In this document: one piece after another, positions 45,283 to 57,493 of the stretch | Layout: each line of letters opens with the position of its first letter | Position numbering within the stretch: position 1 is the first letter of the stretch | NCBI GenBank assembly: GCA_015179045.1 | Contig: WHUZ01000012.1 | Coordinates: 1,364,001 to 1,428,000, forward strand | DNA length: 64,000 nucleotides | Origin: Kalaharituber pfeilii | Lineage: Eukaryota > Ascomycota > Pezizomycetes > Pezizales > Pezizaceae | Reading direction: 5' to 3' | The notes under the pieces: generated by a model | What the model was told of the DNA's origin: nothing | Seen by the model: the letters and a program-made list of their open reading frames with translations, nothing else | Databases searched by the model: none | Translations under genes and position numbers: made by a program

Positions 45283-48200
45283 TTATAAGAATCCGGACTC
45301 CTGAAGTAATCTGTAAAAGCAAATAATTAGTAATCTGTTTCCATAGTCAGGGAATCAAATACGTAGTAACGAGACATACCTAGCAATCTTCTCGTCCTCC
45401 CTCTCTCGAGGTTCTAATGCTAGAGATACATTAAACATCTCAGTGACGTCTTTGGCAGCTTGCATGTTTTGCAAAATGTAGTCTTGAAGCTCCTGAATAG
45501 ATTGAAGCGGGTACGGGACTGATTGGTATTGTTGAATTTCGCGGATAATAGCTGCTGTCTTCGCGCGCTTACCAAAGTTAATAAGTTCGGTGCCTTTGAT
45601 AAAGTCTGGGTTACCGTCGGCGACGAAGGTCAAATCCTTTAAATAGACACCTGAAAATCACATCTTAGTAATGCCGATAACACAGTGATATAAATTCAGG
45701 ATTGTCATGTTCATACCAAGGAAGGGGACACAGGGAGGATTGACAAGGTGTAGACACTCTCGGTACTCATTGAAATTTAAAGTTGTGCCCATCAAGACCT
45801 TCATGTTCTCCAGTATTGCAGTGGTGCGTGTTGGGACATGGTCCCAAGTACGCTTCAAACGATGAATAGGCGCAGCTCCCAATGCAGAGATGATTGACGT
45901 TAGTGTTGAGAAGTTATTCAGTTGTCGACATTTCTACAAAATCACGATGTTAGTAACCCAGCTATCAAAAACGCAAAAGCCAATACATACCTCAGCAACA
46001 GCAATGAAATGCTTAATCACAACAACCCTCCTCTTCACATCAGTTTGTGTGAGAATCATTTCAGCGACCCAATTTGTTAGCTGGTTAGAATGCAGAATGA
46101 TACTGCGAACATTCGACGCTGGCTCTGATCCATCCATGGATGTCTTGTCTTTGCTCCATGCCTTGTTCAGACAATCAGTTGGCTTCAACTTCCGATAGGC
46201 TCTAGATTCTATGATGGTCAACTGTCTAGCAAACTCCATCGTGTCGATATCCAAAAATTTCAGCTTCTTCATGTTCTTGGGTAATATTGGTGGAGGGGCT
46301 TGTCCAAAATTCTGAACCATCTTCTTATCAGGTGCAATTCCCTTGATACGCGACTCTATAACTTCCATAAGTTTGGATGTTCCAGCAAGATGTGGCAACA
46401 TAACATCCTTTGCAAATGTGTGGATCCTCCTCAGAAGATCCTTGCCCGCATCATCGTCATTCTCCATCCAATAACTTTCCATCCACTGCTTGAGCACACT
46501 TAGTACACGCACTCGGATGAGCTTTTGTTTCTTTTCCACCCATAATTCATATTCAGCAGGGGTAAGATTAAGAGGTGGTTGAATGGTGAATCGACGGGCC
46601 AATTGATTAAAAAGCTCATCAGCTGTAGTGAAAGATTGGTAGGTAAGGAGGAAAGTGCTGATAAAGCTCGAGTCAAGTATATCATGCCTTGTCAGGCGCT
46701 CAACAAGAGCCACCAGCGTGCCACCCTTGACCTCTTTCTTCTTTCCGTACAGAATTTCATGATCATAATCACAACCGAGGAACCATGGTGTTTCTGCTGG
46801 CTCTGCTGTAACTTGTGGCTGAATTCCCCAATGCCTTTTGAGCTTAGACTCCCCACCACCCTTTTCGTAGTTAGCTCCAGGCCGTTCTCCAACCATAGAA
46901 GTTATTCGCGGATGATTCTGCCGAGATTGCGTACGTGCATGGGCACCCAACGGGCGATTTTGATTGTCAACAACATCAGATGAGGTTTTTCTCCAATCCT
47001 CTTTCTTCACCTCCGCCTGTGGCTGTCTGAGATCTCTTTCCCCCACAAGCAATGAGACTGAAAAAGCAAGTGTTTGGATTCCAGTCTCGACTTCTTTGAT
47101 GTAAACCCGGATTGTGGTGAGACGGTCATCAAGTGATTCTCCTCGAACGTAAGTCCATTCATCAGCGAGAGGCGAAGTCAGAGCCTGACAAGCCATCACA
47201 AGATCCGCAAAGGAGTCATATAACCGTTGTTTCTGACTGACAACATCTTCATAACTAGGGCTCCGAGTTGGTAGAGTGAATGGCTGTAAGTCAATGCGAT
47301 CTATCATATGGAAGTACTGCTTGAGCGCATCCACCACGCCGATAGCAGCACTGGTAACATAACTACACAAAACACTTTGAGAATAAGGTGTTGCCAATGA
47401 GTCAGAGGATTCTAGCGAGGCTTCTAATCGTCGAAGAGCCGGTCGCACAACACTATTCAGTTCTTCAAGTTTGTTGTTTAAATTGTTATCCACTGTTACC
47501 AACCCATCAGCAGCCCCATTTGATGCATTATGATCCAGTTGGGATGTTGTTGCGATAGGCTCAGTATGAGGATGATTATTCCAACCATCTTCAATGCTGC
47601 TTCCAACTACAAAACCAGGCTTTAACCTTGGTAATACATCTTTCCTTTGTGCTCTTGCAACCTCAGCAAACCGAAATACTCCGGAAAGTACCTCTTCAGC
47701 TTCCGACAAGCACTTAGACTCAGTATCAGGAGGAGGGAAATCAGCACTTGCAATGTGAGATGACAGAACCAATTTTGAAAATGCTGCCATGAACTGACGA
47801 AAGTGAGGGTGGAGCGGCTTGTTTGTTGATATTATCGATGGTTGGCCAGAATGATTATCCGTTGTTGCAGACCCCGCAGCAATAAGCAGTCGTAACATAT
47901 CCGAGATATCCTCTGCCCGGCGAACGTACTTTGCTCGCTCTCGCTTGTTGATTGCGTCGCGATACCGCTCAATTGACAAACGAGTTTCTTCAATAAGTGC
48001 GTCCCATGTTGTGGGTGTCGGTATGTTATCGTTGTAGAATGTAGCTGTGCTGGGCTTTGAGCCGGCGATCTTGACTGTAGCTTGCGGTTCACTTGGATTG
48101 GAAAAGGTGTTCTCTGGCTGCGTCATCGGGATATCTGCTGATAGGCTGTTGTTGACAATCGTATTGTGAGATGAAAGTGATACTGATCCACTCTCCACTA

Positions 48201-49263
48201 AGGTCCTCTCGGAATGATTATCCGGTACGAATGTGCCTGAATGTCGTGATCGAACTGACTGTGATGATGAACCTTCGGATATAAAAGATTGACGTGGGTC
48301 ATCCTATGTATAATCAGAGTTAATATTAGAATACAGTTTGAACTTGCTCTGATGTAATGCCGAGATTCTTACAACATTCCCAGGACTGATAAACAGGGCT
48401 TCGCCTTCACGCTCTGAAGTTGTCGAATCGGCATCTTCATACTCAGGCTCCTCACGCTCGTATCCTCCTGCCATCATCTCTGGTGGGGGACGAGTCTGTT
48501 CAGGCACGGAAAAATTCGAACGGTCCCGTGGTCCTGTCTCGGTTGTTGAAGTGGGTGTTTCGAGAGGTAATTCCATTCTCGATTCGCCTGTCCTTGTGTT
48601 GAAGTAGAACAGCCGACCATCAGGTGTTGCTTGTGGTATCCAGAAAAGCGCCTCATCTGCATCTCGGTCATCGGTTCCCTCCATAGGCAGCTGTGGTGAT
48701 CCTATTCCATCCCGATCAGAGTCCTCATCTTCTCCTTCGTCGCCCGAGGAGCCATCCTCCGTGTCATCCGAATCATCTAATGGCGAAATCCCAACCCCGT
48801 TCTCTCTGTAATCGGAACTGTTCACTACCACGCAATAGTTGCTGGGGAACCATCCTCGCTGCCCATGGACAATTCCATCCCACCATCCGCTCTCCAACTG
48901 TGTAAGTACCTGGATCAAATCCCCTTGGTTGAAACTCAAGCTTGTTGGGTCGTCGCTCCGGAAGCTGTAGAGGGCCCGCACATACATTCTCGGCTGGTCC
49001 ATATCGTTTTGGTATACAGAGTTCGAGACGCCGTTTGACATCGACTGACTGTGGTGATGTGAGTATTGTGAAGCTGAGCCTGTTTGCGTACTGCGATTTG
49101 CTGCTCCACCCCTTGATCTAGACCTTTCTCTAGCACTACTCTCTGCGTTCCCGTATCCCCCGCTACTCCCGTTCAGGTATCGATTTTGCCCCACTTCGTT
49201 GCCTGAAGCTGCGGCGTTCCTGGTGAATAGATCGTGATGGTGAGCGGCAGTCGCAGTTGCCAT
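45283..49263 (-). CDS. CDC25: Cdc25-type Ras guanine-nucleotide exchange factor (1239 aa, 5 exons)
   Basis: Activates Ras by GDP/GTP exchange upstream of cAMP and MAP-kinase signalling at the plasma membrane. Minus-strand exons: 49263-48373, 48303-45991, 45933-45717, 45650-45380, 45310-45283; phases agree and give 1239 aa. An SH3 domain lies at about 93-148 (ALYSF, SGWWDGIVHGQRGWFPSNY). A WW-like domain follows at about 205-234 (LFWIPQATPDGRLFYFNTRTGES), with the second tryptophan replaced by methionine. After a long helical middle region, the RasGEF_N module is at about 810-940 and the catalytic RasGEF domain at about 985-1220. The catalytic part shows DTMEFARQLTIIESRAYRKL, NWVAEMIL, FIAVAEKCRQLNNF, PPCVPFLGVYLKDLTF and RLLQESGFL at the very end. 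The last exon is 28 nt. The start is the first ATG of the frame. The combination of SH3, WW-like and RasGEF is as in Cdc25 of filamentous fungi. Confidence 0.92.
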
Positions 49264-50301
49264 CTCCCCGGAAGGCGTCTAAGATTGCAAGCTAATCGTC
49301 CTAAGACGATGCGCTCCAGAAGCCCAACGAGTCGTGCTCTTGAGGTAGGGGACACCTTACCCTTGATGGGGTTCAGCGGATAGCGATAGTTTTCCGGCCG
49401 TCGTAAACGCTAGCTTAGACGATGAAGCAAATCACAGATCCAGTCACGAATACGACGCCCTGAAAGGGCTATTCCGTAGATGTAAATTTATGGGGGGGGG
49501 GAGGGAGCGTTGTAGCGTATCCTTAGCCCTATTTTTCTTTTTCTTATTTTCCTTTAGTAAAGATGCTAATTTTGCGTAATTTCTGCCCTTTACTTTTTTT
49601 TTTTTTCTTTTTTTTTCTTATTATTACTTTGGCAGCTGTCTTGTGGAAAAGGAGGCGAGCGCAAATGGACTGACTGGCCAAGGCACACTGGTTCGGACAG
49701 CTGCAACCCAACAGCGCTTCGTGCCAGAAAATCCCAACGTCAGGAATAATGCGCGAGGGGGCGCGTATGCGTTATCGGCAGCTCGGGCTGTGGGGACCGC
49801 TGCAAATGCAAGCGTACCGTCGCAGTGCACAAGTTTCTAGTTGGAGGCACGGGGAAGGCACGATGGCATCGCTGGGAAGTCACCACAGAGGCTGACGATA
49901 ATCTACGGCTGCTGGTGCTCGTGCTGCGGCTGCGGCGGCGGCTGATGCCTGCCGCCTGCCGTCACAGCGACTCGATGGGTGTTCTTGCCCAGATGCCCGA
50001 AACACGCAAATCTCTACGGGAATTACAGACAGGTTATCAGTCAGGCCGCGGGCGACCGTTCCGCGTGTGGTGGAGTGCGCGCTAGGCGAGGCTAGGAGCG
50101 AGGGGTAAGGAAAGGGGGGCAGCGCAGCGGGGATAACGAATTGCAGCGGGATGGATGCTCTCAGGAGAGGCTCGTGATGCCTTTCTCTCCGGGCGCCGTC
50201 TGCGTATCATATCATACTGACAATATGCTGCTAGTAGTCGTCCTTGCGCCGCGCTTACAGGGCTACACAGGGGCATCGTGCGGCAGGATGTCGTGGGCAG
50301 A

Positions 50302-50348
50302 ACGCAAGACGCAAGACGCAAGACGCAAGACCCAAGACCCAAGACGCA
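50302..50348. repeat. 7-bp minisatellite (GCAAGAC/CCAAGAC)
   Basis: Four GCAAGAC units, then two CCAAGAC units and a degenerate end. The 7-nt period shows it is not a coding repeat; it lies about 1 kb upstream of the CDC25 start codon. Confidence 0.9.
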
Positions 50349-51227
50349 TGCCCCGTCGCCTGGAGTTCCTCGAATTCTGTTCGGCGGATCACGCAAAGCG
50401 ATGCTACAGTAACGGCAGTGCAGTACTCGAGTATCATACACTTCTTATTCCCGGGACTCCGTCTCTTGTCCGCCAGACCGGGCTATGTCTGCCTCCAAGC
50501 CACTCCAGGCGGCAACACTCCAGTAGGCTTCTGTTTCACCTGCTGCCACGCTAAAGCCCGTGCGGAGGACGTGTGCAGAGCATCTGCTGGTATACCCGGA
50601 TCATCTACTTACTGTACAGGTTCTAGATGACCGTCCGTCGAGAAGAGCCAATTATTCCTTGCATTCTGTTGGAATACTAATGAAGCGGGAAAAAAAAATA
50701 GAATAGGAATAAAAGAGTAATCCGCATTAGTAATAGTGAGTACCAAGAGTAGTCAGACTAGGTCTAGTTTGGCCACGAGAACAGGCGAGGTTACCTCCAA
50801 CGGGACTAGCTAAGCAAAGAGATTGCTTGTTCTTGTGCCCAGACTCTAAGATCGCTATAGTCTGGTTACTCGGGTCTGGGATAAATTATTGCGTATTCTG
50901 TTTCCCTCTTCACTAGAGGTATTCAGATTAGACTGTCCCCATATAAAATGGAATCCGGCGGACAAACCAGTTTATCCAGTCCCAGTTTATCCCAGTCTGT
51001 AGTCTGAGTGAAAATCGGATTTTTTTTCTTTTTTTGTCAATTCGGAAACCGGTTTTGGGCCACCAGAATTTGTGCATGCAAGTTCCTGAATACTGCATCA
51101 CGGCCCACAAGATGCATCACATTTATGCAGTTGGTGGCAAAATCCGACCGGGTTTATTTCGTGAAAAAACACGAAACTGGTTTAACTTTTGTATAGATGA
51201 CCGGACCTAAGCTGAATACCGCCCCTA

Positions 51228-51848
51228 GAGAGGTTTAGCAACATCCCCGTAACTTTGCCCCTAATGCTGCGCCACACCGTTGCTGTGACAACAGTGGCTT
51301 TATTTACATGAAACTCGGAGAATTTTCCCTTATTCACGGAGAAAACTGCTAAGCGGTACTAGTAGTCTGATTCAAGGCTGGGAAAACTGCACATCTTTGA
51401 GCAATGCCCGCAACCATTTAATCAAGTCAGATTGCCTTCAAACTTTGTATAGGATTGATACCTATCGTGAAAAACTGCCCTACAAATTTCCGTTTTGATC
51501 CACTTTCACAGACACCAGAAGCACCATTTTCCCCGTAACCTTTATTCAAACAATTGCCATGCCTCCAAGACTAGAAAGGGCCTCTGCAAGCTGAACCTGC
51601 TTCAGCAAGTCTGAATCATTTTCTCTGCCAATTTCTTATAGATAAGCCACTGTGAGTAAATGCTGTAGGTGCATGTGCATGGTAGGGCAGCTGGATTTGT
51701 TGCATTGTTGGTACGGGGGATAACGGGAAGTAGGTGCTAAACTAGTCTCATGCCAAGACCCTCTGGCTAAACCTCTCATTTGCAGAGTTTCCGCTAAGAT
51801 TACTAATACAATACGGGAAAAACTTACGGGGATGGTGCTAAACCTCTC
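51228..51848. mobile_element. Possible MITE-like element bounded by inverted repeats
   Basis: Arms 51228-51260 and 51815-51848 are inverted copies: 24 of the first 25 bases match, and similarity continues more weakly inward. The enclosed element would be about 620 bp and has no coding capacity. No target-site duplication was recognised next to the arms, and additional weak copies of the arm inside the element complicate the boundary. The mobile-element call is inference. Confidence 0.35.
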
Positions 51849-51945
51849 CGCTGACTGTCGAGCTGTTCTCGTGCCCAGACTATTATTTTTCTGCGGGGTT
51901 GCAGAATTAAATATTCGGCTTGGCAACCCTTCTCTTTACACTGCA

Positions 51946-51974
51946 TACGAGAACAGGACTGCGCTGTTCTCGTA
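51946..51974. repeat. Perfect 11-bp inverted repeat, 7-nt loop
   Basis: TACGAGAACAG at 51946-51956 and its exact reverse complement CTGTTCTCGTA at 51964-51974, separated by GACTGCG. It is built from two head-to-head copies of motif A of the repeat island. Confidence 0.85.
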
Positions 51975-53225
51975 CCCAGCCTAAGAGCCGGTGTGCTGCC
52001 AAGAAATAATAGCAAAGACACCGTCTGCTAGGACTGCGCAACATGCAATAATTTATCCCAGATCCGAATAGAAGATTTGTAGTGCGAGGATGCTGCAGGT
52101 AATAGAATCTGGCAGCAGACTTACCGTAGTCGGGTTAGCACAATGGTCCTTACCGCACGAGTACACAGTATCAATTTCTTATAGTTACTTTGTAGATTCG
52201 GGATCATAACGTCATGAGACTTCATATGCAACCGGACGAAGACTTCATGATATGTGTGGTTGTCCTAGAGGGGTTTGGGCTAGTAAGAGGGAGTATAAAG
52301 CAGCAGTTGCTTATAGAGCTTTCAAAGATCTATGTAAGTACTATACTTAATTCCAAGCAAGTACTTTTATGAATAAGCCTGTTAAGGGAACTCAGACTCG
52401 ATGCTGTCTCTGTTCTTCACGGTACCGTCCATCTCGACATAGTCTTGGTACAAACTCGCACTTTCCATCTCGTGCCTTTGGTAGTTGCTTTTATACGATA
52501 TTGACTTTCCATCCCTCCTCCCATCTTGTTCAGAAGCCAGAGTATTCTCGAAGCCAGAATCTCTGATTCCGAGGTTTATTATTTTCGAGATCGTCCTTCT
52601 TGGGCAATGGGACACATCCATTGCTAACAATTTATCTAGTCTAGTGGTGCCGAAACCTCACAGAGATTTCATGCTTCTTCTTGATTCTACCCAATACAGT
52701 AGTGCAACCAAAATTTTCTTCCACAGATGTACCGTAGAGGTATCCCTCCCCATCCTTTTACTCCCCTCAACCCCCTGGTCCCCCCCAAACTATGTCCCAT
52801 GGACAATTGTACCCCGAAATTTCCCAACTTCCTTATAAATGTTTTAATTGTTAATCGCAGCTTAATTCTGTAACTGCTTCTCAATGATTTACTTTCATCA
52901 GCCCTGCCTTATCCTGGGAACAAAGGGGAAAAATAAAAATAAAATATAAGTGACAAAAAAAAGCAATAACCAACTAGACTGCATTCATATGAGCAAGGGC
53001 TTTCAAGATGCTAGAGCACTTGGAAAACGTTGATTTTTATGGCTGAATTGAAGGCGGTTCTTCGTTCAATAAGGGCACAATAGATGCTATGCAAAACTGG
53101 GTACTTTTATGCTGCCGTCAATCTGCTGTCTCAGCCCGCGTAAAAGGAGACATTGTGGATGCACTTTGATTCCAGCTAGGCTCGATTGAGAGTCGTTAGG
53201 TAGTTGGCTGTTATAAATCAAGTTA

Positions 53226-53305
53226 GGGTATCGGCAAGCCTCACGCCAGGTTCCCACGTTTCGAACTCAGATGGCGTAAAGCACCTCGCCTAGGCTTGGA
53301 TACCC
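53226..53305. other. 80-nt nested hairpin
   Basis: Three successive perfect stems are nested: GGGTATC (53226-53232) with GATACCC (53299-53305); CAAGCCT (53235-53241) with AGGCTTG (53292-53298); ACGCC (53243-53247) with GGCGT (53273-53277). Only a 2-nt bulge separates the first two. The loop contains GTTTCGAAC. It is not a tRNA, because the second stem continues the first. It may be a structured RNA, a terminator-like signal or the core of a small mobile element. Confidence 0.6.
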
Positions 53306-56300
53306 AACCGGGCGTGTATGAACTCATCAGACAGTGCCGAGACTACTCGTTAGAGTAATATAAACTCAGTCCATATTCGATTAGCACGACTTTCGAAATC
53401 CTTCAATGGGCTTGTGGACTGCTTGCAGTCGATTGCGGGGCAAGGGATGAAAATGAAATGGTCAGGGAAGTGTACCTGGGGAAAAAGTGCAATGTCCGAA
53501 AAGAAATCTACCGAAATGCTCACATAATAATGATTTATCAGCTTTGGTCGGACCGCGGAAGGGAGAAGATATTCAAAACTTGCTAAACATTGTATAAATA
53601 CGCTATTCGATACACCGAATGTAAATGTTGATAAAAACATCTTGGACACTTGGATAGAGTGGTAATTCCAACTTTCCAACCCAGACGGTCCTATGTAGGG
53701 AAGCATTCATTGCACATGGCGTTAATAAGAGAGTATGTGGTACTCACCACAAGTACAGCTTGACGATCACAATCAGGACATCAGATCGTATTGGGCCACA
53801 TGAAGCCGTCATTCACAGAGAACGTAGATCTAGTCTTTAGCAGGCCGTGTTATTGCATATTCAAAAAATGCCATGAATTGTCCTTCTATGGATCATCTTC
53901 ATCGACTGATTGTTGCAATTGGCACTTAAAAGGTCTAGAAAGTTTTGCTCGAGCCAGGGAGGACTACATTTGCTATAAGTGTACACGATTCCTGAATTTG
54001 ATGCTCTTTTCTCGCCACAAGCGAATTTGGATCTGATCGGGGGGGCTCAAAGTCAGTGCTTTCATGACATAGAGGCACCTCATACTCAGGCGGCTACGCA
54101 GCATATCATCGGGGTTGCAGCTAGCAAAGCACATTATACGTCGCCTGAACGAGGCTTGGTGCCAGCTGAAAAGCGCACTGGAATTGAGGTTGAGATGTGG
54201 GGTTGCGGTTGCGGGGCAAATCGACTAACGCCACTCCCTCGCCTCACTACTCATAAGCTTCCAATCTAGCCATCGGTACGATACCATTAACCATCCTCAA
54301 GTATGCCGATGCCAGTTTGGGCCTGATTCATTTTCACTCCTCCTACAGGCACCCTACTTCTCCTCGTCCTCCTACTGTACTCCTCCCCCATACCCTTTAG
54401 AGACACCTATCATAGCAATTAGCCCTCACGCAGCCTGGCCAAGCAAAGCCGTAGTTGCACACCCTGCACACAACAAGCAGCCCTACCAAACCCGTCATGG
54501 CAAAAGCAGCAACGGCTTTGGGGCAACCATAGACAACTCACCAAAACAGGTGCTAGTACTTGGAGTGGCGCAGTACATTTTCTTCACAGGGTGCTCCCAT
54601 GTGCTTGTGCGATATCTAGCCAGAATACTGTAAGCAGGTACTCCAAATGCTCCGCAGCGTTGGTTTCTAGTGCAAGTCCACCAGGACGATTAGTCTCGCC
54701 CCAGTATCATAAGATGATTCTCTCTCTCCTTTGGTCATGAGCACCGCCCGTTGTTGAAAGCTGGTCGGTTCGCCTCCTTGGTAGGCCTTTCCGGGTTTTC
54801 ACGGTGATTAGGCGAATTGCAAGGAATAACATTGTTCTTGCATCTGCTGCGACATCGAAGGCCACACGATCTTGATCTGAGCCTAACAGGAAGTACAGTA
54901 AACTCAGCACCTACATACATCCTGCCTCGCACGAAGAAGTATACTTACATACATGATACACGTACATGAACCTATACATGCATTCGCACTTCCTTTCTTG
55001 CATACATTTACATGCGCGTGCTGTGCACTGGAAAGTTTTAACCGCAATTATGGGATGTACATCAGGAAACTTGGCGAGAGATGACCCGATGATTGAAATT
55101 CTTGCACCCCACTTCCCTGCGAACATGTATCCTCAAAGCTTTTTTTAAAACTCTTTTAGCTCATACGTTGATACCCCACTAAGATGAGAACAGGAGGCTT
55201 TTACAATTGAACATCCCGGAGCCAAGTTACAAAGACTTGCATGACTACTGAGTTCGAAAGCTGCAACACTTCGCCTTTTATAGGGTCGGAATTTTCAACC
55301 AGAGTTAAGCCTGGGAATTTCCGGAAAGACCTTCCAAAAATCTCAAAGTGAGCAGTGAATGCCTTTCACAGTAATGCAGGAGCGAGCTTGGTCTGTGTCG
55401 TACCCAAACCAGGGTAATGGGGACGGCGTCAAAGCGGTCAGAAAGAGTTCCGAATCTGATGGCGCTGCAGCGGGAAGGTGGATCTTGAAGGCTAGTACAA
55501 GAATATCCTGCAGAGTGCCCAATCAATCGAATCTAGTAGGTCTATCACTATGTTCATCATTGGTGGGGTTTTAGAATCTTCTTGTGGACATTTCCAAACA
55601 CTTTTAGATACTTAGTGCGGTCTGGTGAGCTGATGGTTAGCATACATAAGTACACTATTCACATATTAGAGCGACGCCATCATGATACAACATTTTACGA
55701 GTCTCTATCAGGCCCCCACAATTGTTACCAATTAGCATATTCATACCAAGCAGTTACGTTAATGTAGTACAAGATGCTCGTTACATTCTGTGGTAGTTTT
55801 CTAATTTTATTCAGTGGCTTTACCAAACCTCTCGAACCTTGTGCTAAGCTACTCGATCAAGGAAAGCCGTGAAGGCTATACAGTCCACGAAGCGGAAGGG
55901 CCATTGCAGGCGGACTTGCATCGCAGCTGAGGCAACTTTGGACGGCGGAGCGCTGCTTTGAATTTGCATGCCAGCTCATAGGCTGCGTCAGCCAGTCATG
56001 ACGGGGCAATTCAAATAAAAGTGAACCGGGCTGTCGTAGAGACTTTACGAGGTCCTCCTTCAAGGGCTCAGGGTGCGTTAGCATAATTCGTAGGTACTAA
56101 CCGCTTTTCACTTCGTTTCGTTGTTCCTGGAGATGGTGGAGCAAGCAGCAAGTGGAAGTCTGTATTGGCCAGGGTGCGGTCTCGCTTCCGTGCAGCAACG
56201 AACCGAACCCCGCTGGAATGAAACCTGCGCGACGGATCGCGTTGGAATGGTGCGTACTCCCCCCGGTCGGAAAATAAACAAACCACAACGATGTTTCGAC

Positions 56301-57493
56301 AACTACCACACAGCGGTAATGGGCCTCCGGAGTTGCTGACAGAGCCTGGGTACTCTACACTTCTGTGGGTAAGTCCCCTGGTATTTATCCCAGGTGTGGC
56401 TCCATAAGCCAGTACATACGCTGGCTGGTCCTTGCAGAGCTCTGGGGCGGCGGACATAGCAGCGGACAGGGATCCGGACCAGAGGGACACCTCGACAAAT
56501 AGACCCGATGTTTTGCTAAACCAAAGCTGCTCCATGTTTGCATGGAAGATTCCTATACCACAGCCACATACCGCCAGTAGTACAGCTTGCCGACATCAAG
56601 AGTTACGAGCCTCGCCGCTGGTTGCTTTTTATTAGGCTGCTTTGATCTCGTTACCATAGGCTGCTGGCCAAAACATGGTTGCTTCCATCATTATTCTATC
56701 CAAAAATACAATAATTCCCCTACTCGGCAGTGATGGTAGCAGCTAAGGTAGGTTGGCTAGATCCGCAGCAGCTTGGAATCCATTCAGGAATTCATGGGGA
56801 GCTGTCCCATGCTGCATTGTGGTTAATTTTCCAGCCTAACCGCACCACACCCACTAGGGAACACTCTCTGAGCCCTTGGACAATCCAGTCCAGCCCACCT
56901 CTCCTTTCCATTACCACCCCTCCAACACAACCCACCTCCACCCACCCCTCCCCCCCCTTCCCATCCCACCCCCCCCCCGCACTCACTAGCACCCGGCCCC
57001 GAGCACCCCATCCATTTTCTCGATTTTAGTTCTACGAGAGACATTCACTGCTTGCGCCCCTCCATATCCTCGTCCCCTCGTCCATCCCTCCTTCATCCCT
57101 CTTTTTCATCCCTCGTTCCCCCCTTTTCTCTTTGTAGCCCCTCTCTCTCAAATATCCCACCTGCCCTTCTTTGCATTCAATAGTCGTTCCTTTCCACTCT
57201 CTACCCCACAGTCGACCTCGAAGACTTTCACAACAAAATTCCCCTATCAGAACAAATACCGAAGCTGCTCAAAGCTCACACGAGACAGTTAACGTGCGCC
57301 CATCTTTGCTCATACATAATCGCAATATCGGATTGAGCTTCGAAACTACAACAACAGGCACTGTCAAAAGGTCAATGAAAGAGTATTTTGGAAATCGGAT
57401 ACGAAAGTAACACGCGGATTCAACACCTTTATCTTTCACACGAAAGGCCGATCTCAACATCAGTCCAACTGTTTGATTCGTCGTGCCGCGTCT

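Larger units (their letters stand above)
50767..51985. repeat. Decayed dispersed-repeat island
   Basis: Two motif families recur in both orientations. Motif A (consensus CTGGGCACGAGAACAGC) is seen near 50767 (+), 50827 (-), 51858 (-), 51946 (+, partial) and 51963 (-). Motif B (GAGAGGTTTAGCACCATCC, followed by CCGTAA) is seen at 51228 (+) and, reversed, at 51824-51848, with weaker copies at 51765-51778 and 51721-51748. No open frame for a transposase or reverse transcriptase remains. The pattern fits a decayed, non-autonomous or nested mobile element, but its ends and class are undefined. Confidence 0.6.
49264..57493. other. 8.2-kb gene-poor tract with repeats
   Basis: Spans the CDC25 promoter on the left and the long leader/promoter of the zinc-finger regulator on the right (pyrimidine-rich at 56830-57150). 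No supported gene between. It contains a 7-bp minisatellite (50302-50348), a repeat-dense island (50767-51985) and a nested hairpin (53226-53305), listed separately. A minus-strand frame of 155 codons at 56068-56535 starts with ATG but matches nothing I recognise. Confidence 0.55.

Noticed and set aside
50302..50348. CRISPR-like array
   Set aside because: The 7-bp units are contiguous with no spacers; this is a minisatellite in eukaryotic DNA.
53226..53305. tRNA gene suggested by the 7-bp outer stem
   Set aside because: The second 7-bp stem stacks directly on the first, leaving no D-arm or T-arm; no TTC-containing T loop sits at the right distance.
56068..56535. 155-codon minus-strand frame
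   Set aside because: No recognised family, no compositional sign of coding and no splice extension found; kept out for lack of support.
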